The notes under the pieces were generated by a model that did no database searches, was not told where the DNA came from, and saw nothing but the letters and a program-made list of their open reading frames with translations. The position numbers and the translations under genes are program-made. A stretch of DNA of 11,168 bases from an uncultured Bacteroidales bacterium (lineage in GTDB: Bacteria; Bacteroidota; Bacteroidia; Bacteroidales; Paludibacteraceae): positions 1 to 11,168 of the forward strand of contig CALDPN010000061.1 in NCBI GenBank assembly GCA_937911235.1, written 5' to 3'. Shown piece after piece: positions 1 to 6,491 of the stretch. How positions within the stretch are numbered: position 1 is the stretch's first letter; each line of letters begins with the position of its first letter.

Positions 1-408
1 AAAGGGGTAAACTTCTGAAACCTTTAAAAGGGCATTAAAAACCTTTGTTGAAAATTTTCTATCATTATCAACATAATGATGATTTTCACATAAAACATCG
101 TGTATTAAAGCCGCTATTAAAAAACTGTTATCAGTATTAGCACCTATTACACGATGAAAGAATTTAGGAATTGAAGCTCCGTCAAAACAATATCCACGTG
201 GGATAGAAAAAGTGTAAACTTCCTCTTTCTCGTGGTCGAATAACGTCACTTTTAGATTTGTTTTACAAGTAAAAGGGTATTTTTTTATTGATTGAACTTC
301 TCTAGGGGTAGAAGATGGTAAAACGTATCTTATACATACGTGAGGGATATCGCTAAACCCTATAGTTAGCTCGTCATCTTCATACCATTTTATATTAGGT
401 TTGTCCAT
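1..408 (-). CDS. DUF1353 family phage protein (3' end cut by window edge)
   Basis: The minus strand is open for 136 codons from an ATG at 408 to the left edge, so the C-terminus is missing. A G-rich Shine-Dalgarno (AGGGGG) lies 6 to 7 bases before the start. The protein reads MDKPNIKWYEDDELTIGF at the start, and in the middle carries the block FDGASIPKFFHRVIG followed by LIAALIHDVLCENHHY. This pattern, FDGASIP...G...AALIHD, is the hallmark of the phage family DUF1353 (Pfam PF07087), whose members are usually 120-200 aa and are encoded in phage late regions, often near tail or lysis genes. No biochemical role is established for the family that I know of; the conserved Asp and His residues could bind a metal, but that is inference. 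It lies downstream of a terminator, so it probably starts a separate transcription unit or relies on read-through. Family assignment is quite sure; function is unknown. Confidence 0.82.
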   Translation of the reverse strand, partial: MDKPNIKWYEDDELTIGFSDIPHVCIRYVLPSSTPREVQSIKKYPFTCKTNLKVTLFDHEKEEVYTFSIPRGYCFDGASIPKFFHRVIGANTDNSFLIAALIHDVLCENHHYVDNDRKFSTKVFNALLKVSEVYPF

Positions 409-438
409 ACGTACCCCCTAAGAATATAGTAAACAATT

Positions 439-462
439 GAAAAAGGGGCTTGTTTGCCCCCT
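439..462 (-). terminator. Rho-independent terminator after the tail-appendage operon
   Basis: On the minus strand a GGGGC/GCCCC stem (445-449 with 456-460), extendable by one G-U and one A-U pair, encloses a six-base loop and is followed by five T (444-440). It sits 18 bases after the stop codon of the 69-aa gene and before the DUF1353 start, so it should end the operon that begins near 4411. Confidence 0.75.
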
Positions 463-479
463 AGAATTTCCAAGTAATC

Positions 480-689
480 TTAAACTTTTTTGTTATTATC
501 GCCTTTAGCAACCCCAAGAATATCTTCAAGGACACCTCCTAACTTTGGATATAAAAGCTTAGCTGTTTCTAAGAAATGCTTAACTTCGTCAAATGTTTTT
601 TTGTTTTCTTTTTTGATTTTCTGAAACTCTTTTTTAAGCTCTAAAACTTTTTTGAATAGTTTAATTTTGTTTCTTAGTTCTTTAAACAT
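480..689 (-). CDS. small lysine-rich coiled-coil protein, function unknown
   Basis: A 69-aa protein very rich in Lys and Glu. Residues 1-45 are almost entirely predicted amphipathic helix (FKELRNKIKLFKKVLELKK and similar heptads), followed by a short hydrophobic stretch KLLYPKLGGVLEDILGVAKG and a basic tail. There is no signal peptide and no membrane segment. The start ATG directly follows the TAA of the upstream HNH-like gene (TAAATG), with AAAGGAG seven bases before it, so the two are translationally coupled. It is the last gene of the operon, ahead of a terminator. I do not recognise the family. Position next to fibre genes would allow a small virion, chaperone or lysis-associated role, but nothing in the sequence decides this. 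Confidence 0.7.
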   Translation of the reverse strand: MFKELRNKIKLFKKVLELKKEFQKIKKENKKTFDEVKHFLETAKLLYPKLGGVLEDILGVAKGDNNKKV

Positions 690-1079
690 TTACTTATTCT
701 CCTTTAATGCTTTTAGTAATGTTTTAGTCCACCCTTTTAAATATTCAACCCCATCAAATTCCATTGTTTTAACATCAAGCATAACTGCAAAATATTCTAC
801 TAAACTTTCAAGGTCTATAAATGGTTTAATAGGTTTATTACCTCTTAGCCAGTTTGTACGTCTATCCATAATTGAATAGTTAAATAGATTAGATTTACCA
901 CCTTTTGACTTAGGGATTGTGTGGTCTACTGTTTCCTTACCTTTTCTTAAAATAGTTCCTGTAATATCACGTTTAAGTGGTATTTTTCCACGTTCAAACT
1001 CTTTTTTAAGAATAGACTTATACCCAAAGCTAGGTCTATATATCAAAACATCAGGTATAGGCTCTCTAATTATCCTCAT
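690..1079 (-). CDS. HNH-like nuclease domain protein
   Basis: The 129-aa protein has an HNH-type core: VDHTIPKSKGGKSNLFNY at residues 51-68, with the Asp-His pair at 52-53 and Asn at 64/67, then NWLRGNKP at 76-83. The combination DH..P.SKGG...N......N..RG.KP is the beta-beta-alpha metal HNH pattern as seen in small proteins of gut phages. The zinc-knuckle CxxC pairs of many HNH enzymes are absent, and the third His position is occupied by Asn (HNN type), a known variant. The remaining C-terminal 45 residues are helical and unremarkable. The start overlaps the end of the 156-aa gene by 14 bases and has GAGG six bases upstream. Its place inside the tail-fibre operon, not near terminase, argues against the usual packaging role; it might be a homing-type or accessory nuclease. 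Domain call is fairly sure, activity is untested. Confidence 0.7.
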   Translation of the reverse strand: MRIIREPIPDVLIYRPSFGYKSILKKEFERGKIPLKRDITGTILRKGKETVDHTIPKSKGGKSNLFNYSIMDRRTNWLRGNKPIKPFIDLESLVEYFAVMLDVKTMEFDGVEYLKGWTKTLLKALKENK

Positions 1080-1536
1080 TCACAACCTCTTCAACTGGCT
1101 CTTCTGGCTCTACTACTGGTAGCAAGCAAGTATAATCTTTTGTTTGGAAGAAACAATCAAGCTGTTGAGGAGTGATTCCAAGAACAGCACCAACCGCATC
1201 AATCAAAGGATTGCCTCTGAAATAATCATTTGCATATTCAAACTCAATTAATGCCATAGGGTCTGTAATTTGTGCCTTAATCATATCTGGTGTTACACCC
1301 TTAGCTTGAAATAATCCTAAGAATACTTCCCGTTTAGTTAAAGAAAGCTTTGCAATGCGTTCACGTTCTTTTTGTGCTTGCTTTTCTTCCCAAGCTTCGT
1401 CTTTTAAAACATACTCTTCACCATCTAAGACATATTCAAGCTCTGTTTCTTCAACTTTATCTAAGTTATAAAACTCTGCTTGCAATGGTTGTTCTGTATA
1501 AAATTTAATTTTTCCGTTTTGATAACCTAAGTACAT
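1066..1536 (-). CDS. conserved tail-fibre-linked phage protein
   Basis: A 156-aa soluble protein. It begins MYLGYQNGKIKFYTEQPL, has a repeated ETELEYVLDGEEYVL segment at about 30-45, a charged helix WEEKQAQKERERIAKLSLTKRE at about 49-70, and a globular part around 85-135 containing YFRGNPLIDAVGAVLGITP. The tail from about 140 is acidic and Pro/Glu/Val-rich. I know this architecture from genes directly downstream of fibre genes in gut phages and prophages; the function is unproven, and a fibre-assembly chaperone or a small tip protein are the natural guesses from position. The start codon overlaps the fibre gene's stop (TAATG), with AAGGAG upstream, so it is translationally coupled to the fibre. 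No signal peptide or membrane segment is visible. Confidence 0.75.
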   Translation of the reverse strand: MYLGYQNGKIKFYTEQPLQAEFYNLDKVEETELEYVLDGEEYVLKDEAWEEKQAQKERERIAKLSLTKREVFLGLFQAKGVTPDMIKAQITDPMALIEFEYANDYFRGNPLIDAVGAVLGITPQQLDCFFQTKDYTCLLPVVEPEEPVEEVVNEDN

Positions 1537-3524
1537 TACTTATCTCCTTCTGCACTTATAAACCCTATATATAAACTAGCAACATTCCAATATTCAATGT
1601 AAACCGTATCACCTCTTCTAACTGGTAAAATAGCATTTAAACCCTGATTACTAGAGTTAGAAGGTTGAGCTACAGCACCATTAGAAGCTGACATATAAAT
1701 CCAACCTTGCCCACCGCTAGCCAAACCCGATACTCTAAAATATCCATTTGTAGAGGCTGTATAAGTTGTACCGCTTGCTCCTACAGCAATATCCGTTATA
1801 TTACCACTTGGCATTGCATAACCACTAATTAAAGAGCTATTATCTGGAATCAAATTAGCAACTTTCTCCTCAATCCTTCCAGCATTAATCAAGTTAGCGT
1901 TTTGTACTGTTTCACCTACGTAGAAGTAGAGGTATAAATCACTGTCGCTTAGTTCTAAGCCTGATTGTGTTGGGTTGGTTGTTATGCCAACTTTTGTTGA
2001 TGTATTGCGAGCGTTATCTATCGTTGCCATCCAGCCACTATTAGATTGCTGTGTGTAGTATGATATACCAATGCCATTTACATCTTTAATTGCTTGTATA
2101 GTTAAAGCATTACCATTACCAACAACCGCTTTGCCACTAGCAAGCTTAACTTTTACAGGTAATCTGAAAGTTTCATCTGCTGTGTTTAATACAAAGTCGT
2201 AGTCTGTGAATGTTTCAGTACTTAATTTAACGCTTACACCAGCTTTTGTTTCTGTACCATTGTAGATTTTTAGTAACAAGTCGTAAACTGCTGGATAAAT
2301 AGCTTTAGAGTTATATTGACCTTCTGAACGTAACCAAGAAATATTATTAAGTTCGTATTCAGAGAATTTATAATCAAGTAATGAGAATGGATTATTTAAC
2401 TCAATCTCATTTATAATATTATCTTCTGTTTCGCTTCCAGTTGCTACTTGGATGAAATAAGTACCAGTAATCTGTTTTTCGTTAATTTCTGCTTCAATAC
2501 CAGATTTTGTTGGGTCAGTTGTTACACCAATATTGTATTGCCATCCAATATTTTCACCTGGAGTTTGATTACCAACAGGTTGACCATAAGCTTCTTTAAT
2601 ACCAGTAGTAATTGGATAACCATTATGACTAACTTGAGTTAAACCATAATTAACAAAGCCATTTGTCATACCAAGCGTCATACCATTACCAACAACAGGA
2701 GCAATATTTGCTAACCCAGCTATAAAGTAGTTAGGATATTTAGGAAGTCTGATTGTACCGCCTTCATCGTCAATAACAAACTTGCCACATAAGCCAAAAG
2801 TATTCATTGTTACTTCTGTTTGCCATTCAGCTTCTGTACAAGCTAAAGAAGGGTTAAGAGCAACAGAGTTTTTGATTATGTTTGTAAATTGTACATATTG
2901 GTCTTGAATAATCACTTGACCGTTAAGAATACGTCTTTTACCTGCTGTTTCATCAATAGCCATTTGAGTAAAGCCGATGTCGCCTATTTCAAGAGTTGTT
3001 AGGACTTTTATATCTCCAAGAGATTCTTTTAATTCTTCCTTGCTAGTATCAATAAAATCTCTTATCTCTTCTTTCTCACCATCTGCAACGAATTCAATAT
3101 CTTTTAAAATATTTGTTTTTGTTGAATTGATATTATCTACAGCTTCATTTTTAACAGCGTTAATACTGTCTACAGCATCAACTCTAGAACTTTCAATGCT
3201 GTTTACGCTTTCTTGCCCAGCATTGCGTACTTCATTTGCTATATTTCCTGATTCTGCAATAAATGTATTATAAGTTTCTTTTACAGTAGCTTCGTAAACC
3301 CTAGCGTTTTCTGCATTAACCTTTGCCTTGTTAGCGTAGTATTTAGATGAGTAATCGGTATTTTCTACAATAGTCTCACTTGTAGCCCAGTTTTCTGCTG
3401 TTTGCGCCCAAAACTTACCTGTATCAGTTGTAGCTGTTACCTCAAAACCAGGCTCTTGCGTTGATACTGTAACCCTTTTATTTTCTTTGCTCGTTACAGT
3501 TACATTAATATAGTTATCTGTCAT
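1536..3524 (-). CDS. tail fibre / receptor-binding protein with duplicated domain
   Basis: At 662 aa this is the main adhesion candidate. Residues 1-50 form a short N-terminal attachment region, 50-170 a long Ala/Glu/Asn/Lys-rich helical shaft (repeated VDSIN, VDNIN motifs) typical of trimeric coiled coils. From about 180 two degenerate copies of a roughly 180-residue domain follow: each ends a strand with TIRLPK or TFRLPVK (258-262, 452-457), then a VVGNG motif (277-281, 467-471), then GVTTDPTKSG or GITTNPTQSG (333-342, 513-522). The C-terminus (about 565-662) has GYFRVSGLA and LPVRRGDTVYIEY, a beta-rich tip resembling the terminal domain of many gut-phage fibres. Start at 3524 is one base after the upstream stop, with GAGGGT as Shine-Dalgarno. 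Probable role: host recognition at the cell surface. Fibre identity is confident; receptor unknown. Confidence 0.88.
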   Translation of the reverse strand: MTDNYINVTVTSKENKRVTVSTQEPGFEVTATTDTGKFWAQTAENWATSETIVENTDYSSKYYANKAKVNAENARVYEATVKETYNTFIAESGNIANEVRNAGQESVNSIESSRVDAVDSINAVKNEAVDNINSTKTNILKDIEFVADGEKEEIRDFIDTSKEELKESLGDIKVLTTLEIGDIGFTQMAIDETAGKRRILNGQVIIQDQYVQFTNIIKNSVALNPSLACTEAEWQTEVTMNTFGLCGKFVIDDEGGTIRLPKYPNYFIAGLANIAPVVGNGMTLGMTNGFVNYGLTQVSHNGYPITTGIKEAYGQPVGNQTPGENIGWQYNIGVTTDPTKSGIEAEINEKQITGTYFIQVATGSETEDNIINEIELNNPFSLLDYKFSEYELNNISWLRSEGQYNSKAIYPAVYDLLLKIYNGTETKAGVSVKLSTETFTDYDFVLNTADETFRLPVKVKLASGKAVVGNGNALTIQAIKDVNGIGISYYTQQSNSGWMATIDNARNTSTKVGITTNPTQSGLELSDSDLYLYFYVGETVQNANLINAGRIEEKVANLIPDNSSLISGYAMPSGNITDIAVGASGTTYTASTNGYFRVSGLASGGQGWIYMSASNGAVAQPSNSSNQGLNAILPVRRGDTVYIEYWNVASLYIGFISAEGDK
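1866..2987 (-). repeat. tandem duplicated fibre domain (two degenerate copies)
   Basis: Within the fibre gene, residues about 180-376 and 386-553 share the same ordered landmarks: a Phe/Arg-Leu-Pro strand, VVGNG, and the GxTTxPTxSG motif followed by a strand ending in YFIQVATG or YFYVGETV and then an Asn-Ile/Leu-Asn segment. At DNA level the clearest matching stretch is around 1964-1991 and 2504-2531. Copies are strongly diverged, so the duplication is old. Confidence 0.65.
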
Positions 3525-3525
3525 T

Positions 3526-3891
3526 CTAAATACCCTCTACTTTTTGCGGATAAACTGTTATTGTGTTCAACTCACCCATCTTGCTATTGCCTAGATTTAG
3601 GGTTTGTTCTGTATTATCAGTTTCAGAGCATATTTTTACACCGTAATAGTATTTTTGAGTTTTCTTATCTTCTTCTACAGTAAATAGTCTTGTATAGTTA
3701 CCCAAAAGTTTAATAACTACAGAGCTTTGTCCAAAAGACTCAACCATTACTTCATTACCTATAGGCTCTCTTGATTCGTTTTGAGCCGCAAAATAAACCT
3801 TATAGTTTTGGTCTGTAGGAATACCGTTTATAACTATTTCTTCGCTATCGCCTTGATATATTGTTAAGTTTCCATTTGCATCAATTGTCAT
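3526..3891 (-). CDS. BppU-like baseplate/fibre-connector protein
   Basis: A 121-aa protein beginning MTIDANGNLTIYQGDSEEI. The opening strand followed by YQGDS, then alternating beta strands (YKVYFAAQNES, SVVIKLLGN, YYYGVKIC) and a conserved end LNTITVYPQKVEG, matches the BppU N-terminal-like beta domain (Pfam PF10651 type) found in baseplate connectors of tailed phages. Those domains join fibres to the tail or baseplate. The reading frame is open upstream to an ATG at 3975, but the start at 3891 is chosen because it lies one base after the upstream gene's TAG and has a GAGGTG ribosome site five bases before it; the upstream extension would overlap the neighbour by 83 bases. It sits directly before the fibre gene, consistent with a connector role. 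The fold call is from pattern, so moderate confidence. Confidence 0.72.
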   Translation of the reverse strand: MTIDANGNLTIYQGDSEEIVINGIPTDQNYKVYFAAQNESREPIGNEVMVESFGQSSVVIKLLGNYTRLFTVEEDKKTQKYYYGVKICSETDNTEQTLNLGNSKMGELNTITVYPQKVEGI

Positions 3892-3892
3892 A

Positions 3893-4411
3893 CTACACCT
3901 CTTCCTCAAACTCACCCTTGCAAGGTACAAAATACAACTCTCCCCCTGTATTACCTTCCAATTTGTAAGTATCATTTTTACCTACTAAAAAAGAACCAAA
4001 AGGCATTTGCACCCCTGCTTCTGCCCAAGTTGTTGACATAATTATTTGACCGTTAATATATAATTTTGCATTTGGGGCATAGCTACCTACATAATTTGTG
4101 CAATAAGTGATGTAACCGTTAACATCCGCAGTATGTTCTTTGTTTAAATCTTTTATAACCTTATTATTCCAATCTGGCATTAAATCGTTATAAGCTTGTT
4201 TTATAAGCTCTTTAACCAAATCAATATTATTCTGTAATGTAGCTTGTACAGAAGCCACGTTAGATTTAATTGTAGCTACTTCACCTTCTACATAGTTTTG
4301 CACTTGTGCTGCATTATCTGAAAGTTTTGATAATAAATATTGGTTATTCTCGTTGGTTTCACTTGCGAGAATATCTTCACCTTCTCTAAAAGTCTTTAAA
4401 GCTTCTGCCAT
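3893..4411 (-). CDS. tail appendage protein with coiled-coil N-terminus
   Basis: A 172-aa protein and the first gene of the tail-appendage operon. Residues 1-75 form a helix-rich stretch with heptad-like Asn/Gln/Val spacing (SKLSDNAAQVQNYVEGEVA and onward), as in trimeric fibre shafts. From about 98 it becomes beta-rich, with YITYCTNYVGS, AKLYINGQIIMSTTW and MPFGSFLVGKNDTYKLEG, ending ELYFVPCKGEFEEEV. This shaft-plus-small-globular-tip design suggests a short tail fibre or a fibre-base protein, but I do not recognise a named family. GAGGGT lies five bases before the ATG, and a terminator for the previous unit is upstream, so a promoter should lie in 4412-4474; no clear -35/-10 pair is visible there. 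It is followed without a gap by the BppU-like and fibre genes. Confidence 0.72.
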   Translation of the reverse strand: MAEALKTFREGEDILASETNENNQYLLSKLSDNAAQVQNYVEGEVATIKSNVASVQATLQNNIDLVKELIKQAYNDLMPDWNNKVIKDLNKEHTADVNGYITYCTNYVGSYAPNAKLYINGQIIMSTTWAEAGVQMPFGSFLVGKNDTYKLEGNTGGELYFVPCKGEFEEEV

Positions 4412-4474
4412 ATTTTACCCTCATTTTAACTACTATCTTTACTTTAGAGCTTTTAAAATCGGGCATTTTGCAAT

Positions 4475-4496
4475 AAAAAACCCCTCATTTGAGGGG
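4475..4496 (-). terminator. Rho-independent terminator after the 209-aa gene
   Basis: A perfect CCCCTCA/TGAGGGG stem (4481-4487 with 4490-4496, two-base loop at most) is followed on the minus strand by six T (4480-4475). It lies eight bases past the stop codon of the 209-aa gene and isolates the tail-appendage operon from it. Confidence 0.85.
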
Positions 4497-4504
4497 CTAG
4501 GGGG

Positions 4505-5134
4505 TTAATTAAATCCTACTCGGTTATCCCTATATCTGGAGTCATAATTTTCGTATTCGTTTCTATATCTACGAGATTCTTCGTTTCTGTAGTCATCATA
4601 TCTATATTTTTCGTCTTCACTTCTATAATACCTACGTCTACGGCTTTCTTCGTCATAGTCCGAATAATCATTATATCTTGCTTGCGTACCGTGGTGCGAA
4701 TACTTTCGTCCGTGGTGTTCCGCTCCACGATACATTTTTGTTTCTTCATCGTCATCTTCTAAGAAACATTTAGCAAGCTTGATATAAAAACTCATATCTG
4801 TAAACTCTTTGCAACATTTCGAATAAAGCATATTTACTAGATACGCAAAATCAAACTCGGTGAAGTCTTCGTTTTCAAAGTTTAGCCTTGAAGCTCTCTT
4901 AATATCTTCAGCTTTCCATCTTTCGCCTTTACCTTGACCGTTTTTCCATTTTAAGCGCTCTGTTAGTTCTTTGTATTTATGCTCATTTGTTACGTGTCCG
5001 AATTGCTCGTGGTTTTCAAGCATTTCTTCTATAACTTCTGGGTTTTGTTTATAAACCTTTTTTACAAACTCTATAAGTTTTTCAGGCTTTTTGTGCATCA
5101 TATATTCAATTTTTTCTCTGATTTCTTCGTGCAT
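4505..5134 (-). CDS. conserved gut-phage protein with Arg/Tyr-rich tail
   Basis: A 209-aa protein in two parts. Residues 1-128 are ordered: a helical charged start, then ERWKAEDIKRASRL (71-84) and FDFAYLVNMLYSKCCKEF (94-111), with YIKLAKCFLEDDDE (117-130). The layout W(K/T)xEd...(F/Y)xxxxNMxYSxxxx...FYxxLAKxFLxDxD is one I recognise from a widespread, functionally unassigned family of gut-phage structural-region proteins. Residues 133-209 are low complexity: a His-rich patch (EHHGRKYSHHG), then repeats of Arg, Tyr, Asp, Glu and Asn such as SRRRRYYRSEDEKYRYDD. The start is set by TAGGAGGTAATTATG, where the Shine-Dalgarno overlaps the previous gene's stop, so it is coupled to the 111-aa gene. 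The disordered charged tail could bind nucleic acid or other virion proteins; that is inference. Confidence 0.78.
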   Translation of the reverse strand: MHEEIREKIEYMMHKKPEKLIEFVKKVYKQNPEVIEEMLENHEQFGHVTNEHKYKELTERLKWKNGQGKGERWKAEDIKRASRLNFENEDFTEFDFAYLVNMLYSKCCKEFTDMSFYIKLAKCFLEDDDEETKMYRGAEHHGRKYSHHGTQARYNDYSDYDEESRRRRYYRSEDEKYRYDDYRNEESRRYRNEYENYDSRYRDNRVGFN

Positions 5135-5143
5135 AATTACCTC

Positions 5144-5479
5144 CTATCTCATACATCTTGGATAGTATAATAAAACGTACGGATCGCCAGTAGCTGGCAC
5201 GATGTAACGACCATCAGAGCGTATCGGTATACGATTGCTCAACACCGCTTGACCGTTTGTATCTATCAATTGAACATCAGCACCGTTTACATTTATAAGA
5301 ACTGGTAAAGGTGCGCCTGTTATATTTGCTCCTATTATGCCTCTTAGCCTTCTAGGAAAATAAAATTTAAATCTTTCATTATCACCTATATTTGTACTGT
5401 TAGAAACTGATAAAACAAGGTTTGTAGCAGTTGCTGTTACGTCAAATACTCGGTGAGAATTTCTGCAACAATGTATCAT
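5144..5479 (-). CDS. conserved small beta-rich phage protein with terminal cysteines
   Basis: A 111-aa protein with a Cys pair at residues 4-5 (MIHCCRNS) and a Cys near the end (YYPRCMR). The middle is strand-rich: FDVTATATNLVLSVSNS, then FKFYFPRRL, PLPVLINVNGADVQLIDTNG and a closing RYIVPATGDPYVLLYYP. This arrangement, Cys at both ends with ITGA(P/E)LPVLI and a D..G..VLS.R segment, matches small proteins that I have seen next to the Gly/Cys-rich protein of gut phages. A head-surface or decoration protein is possible, but no function is established. GAGGTG lies four bases before the ATG. It follows a strong terminator by about 20 bases, which leaves little room for a promoter, so partial read-through is likely. 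No signal peptide is visible. Confidence 0.75.
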   Translation of the reverse strand: MIHCCRNSHRVFDVTATATNLVLSVSNSTNIGDNERFKFYFPRRLRGIIGANITGAPLPVLINVNGADVQLIDTNGQAVLSNRIPIRSDGRYIVPATGDPYVLLYYPRCMR

Positions 5480-5498
5480 AATTCACCTCTTTTTTCTT

Positions 5499-5530
5499 GA
5501 AAAAGGGAAGGGGCAAAAGCCCCCACCCTT
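5499..5530 (-). terminator. strong Rho-independent terminator after the Gly/Cys-rich gene
   Basis: On the minus strand AAGGG (5530-5526) and GGGGC pair with GCCCC (5514-5510) and CCCTT (5507-5503), with a small internal bulge and a four-T loop, and are followed by three more T (5502-5500). It begins six bases after the stop codon of the 227-aa gene. Confidence 0.8.
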
Positions 5531-5536
5531 AGGGGG

Positions 5537-6220
5537 TTAGTCAGCGTAAGCTCCACAAGCACAACCGCAAGGATTGTAGCAACACTTAGGGTTTTGCACC
5601 GTATAAGCTGGAATAGGTGCAGGGTTTAAAGTGTTTACTAAGTAAGAGTTTTGTGCTAATTGTGATAATTGGAAGTCACGAGTTTGGATATCTCTATCTT
5701 TATCATTTAGCTTATCTCTTAGAGCTTGGATTGTGTTTTGTGTCATTTGCGCTCTTGTAGCTTCGCCTTCTGCGTGGATAGCGTTTATAATGTCACAAGT
5801 GTTTTGGCTTGCTCCGTATTTAACAGAGTCAATAGCTCTTTGTGTTTCACAGCAACATTGTTGAGCAGCGAATCTGTTTTCAGAAATACCAGCGTTTACA
5901 GCTGCAAAGCCTGTGCATAAATCACGTTGTAATTGATTTTGTGCTTGCAAACTGTTTGTAGCTACTGAATAGAATCCGTCGCATAATCCGTTTGTAATAC
6001 CGTCTAGTTTTGACAAGATGTTTTGTGTGTTAAAACCTTGTTGCCAACCAGCACCAGCGCCACCGCCGAATCCTCCAAAGCCACCGTTACCGAATAAACC
6101 AGCTAGAACGATTAGAGCAATTAAGCCTTCCCAACCGCCCATACCAAAGCCACCATAACCCATACCCATAAAGTTAGGTCTTGTTACTGCTGCAATATCA
6201 GCAGCTGTTAAATTTTCCAT
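5537..6220 (-). CDS. Gly- and Cys-rich conserved phage structural-region protein
   Basis: A 227-aa protein of a family common in gut phages. Residues 18-30 are Gly/Met/Phe-rich, 31-43 form a short hydrophobic segment (EGLIALIVLAGLFG), and 44-58 are again nearly all Gly/Ala/Phe. Residues 66-160 are helical with the family signature: QNQLQRDLCTGF, a Cys triplet in QCCCETQRAI (122-124), QNTCDIINAIHAEGEATRA (140-157). Next is a polar helix (about 161-195) and a Cys cluster at the end, C213, C214, C218, C220 and C222. Eleven Cys in all is extreme for a cytoplasmic phage protein and suggests metal binding or disulphide cross-linking in the particle. No cleavable signal peptide. GAAGG lies six bases before the ATG. 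Function is not known; virion component or membrane-interacting protein are both possible. Confidence 0.82.
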   Translation of the reverse strand: MENLTAADIAAVTRPNFMGMGYGGFGMGGWEGLIALIVLAGLFGNGGFGGFGGGAGAGWQQGFNTQNILSKLDGITNGLCDGFYSVATNSLQAQNQLQRDLCTGFAAVNAGISENRFAAQQCCCETQRAIDSVKYGASQNTCDIINAIHAEGEATRAQMTQNTIQALRDKLNDKDRDIQTRDFQLSQLAQNSYLVNTLNPAPIPAYTVQNPKCCYNPCGCACGAYAD

Positions 6221-6270
6221 AATGTACCTTCTTTCTTTTTTCTACCTTCACACTTTTTAAGTGGTACATT
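6221..6270 (-). promoter_or_regulatory. possible leader hairpin covering the ribosome site of the 227-aa gene
   Basis: AATGTACC (6221-6228) and GGTACATT (6263-6270) are perfect 8-base inverted repeats 34 bases apart. In the minus-strand mRNA the inner arm ends directly at the ATG (6220) and includes the GG of the Shine-Dalgarno GAAGG. A second small stem, CACTT/AAGTG (6251-6263), lies between them. Folding could hide the ribosome site. It may equally be chance. Confidence 0.3.
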
Positions 6271-6284
6271 CACGCTCTAGGCGG

Positions 6285-6491
6285 TTATTTCATTTTGCTA
6301 GCAATATAATTTTGTAATCCTTGTATGCCTTGCTCGTTAAAAATCTTCATCCCCTCCATAAAGTTAGGGTCATTACCAAACTTCTGCATTAAAAATTGTT
6401 GAGGGTTTCCGCTTTGCATTGCTTGCATCTGCAAAGACTGAAAACTATTTTGCATTTGTGGATTCATCATACTAAATAGATTATTCATCAT
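6285..6491 (-). CDS. small Met/Gln-rich protein, function unknown
   Basis: A 68-aa protein starting MMNNLFSMMNPQMQNSFQSL, very rich in Met, Gln, Asn and Phe, with QNPQQFLMQKFGNDPNF-like helix in the middle and NEQGIQGLQNYIASKMK at the end. The frame is open three codons further to a TTG at 6500, but the ATG at 6491 is preferred because AAAGG lies nine bases upstream and ATG is used everywhere else; the ATG at 6488 is an alternative. The start overlaps the end of the 110-aa gene by 11 bases, so translation is coupled. No membrane segment. Small Met/Gln-rich proteins of this kind occur in phage head regions as possible scaffold or head-associated factors, but I cannot assign a family. Confidence 0.7.
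   Translation of the reverse strand: MMNNLFSMMNPQMQNSFQSLQMQAMQSGNPQQFLMQKFGNDPNFMEGMKIFNEQGIQGLQNYIASKMK

Noticed and set aside
1536..3524. Diversity-generating retroelement target in the fibre gene
   Set aside because: No reverse transcriptase, template repeat or adenine-biased variable region is visible in the window.
3892..3975. Longer start for the BppU-like gene (ATG at 3975)
   Set aside because: It would overlap the upstream gene by 83 bases, and lacks the strong ribosome site seen before the ATG at 3891.
4516..4755. Separate Met/Thr-rich gene overlapping the 209-aa gene
   Set aside because: It is a frame-shifted reading of the repetitive tail, with no ribosome site and an odd composition.
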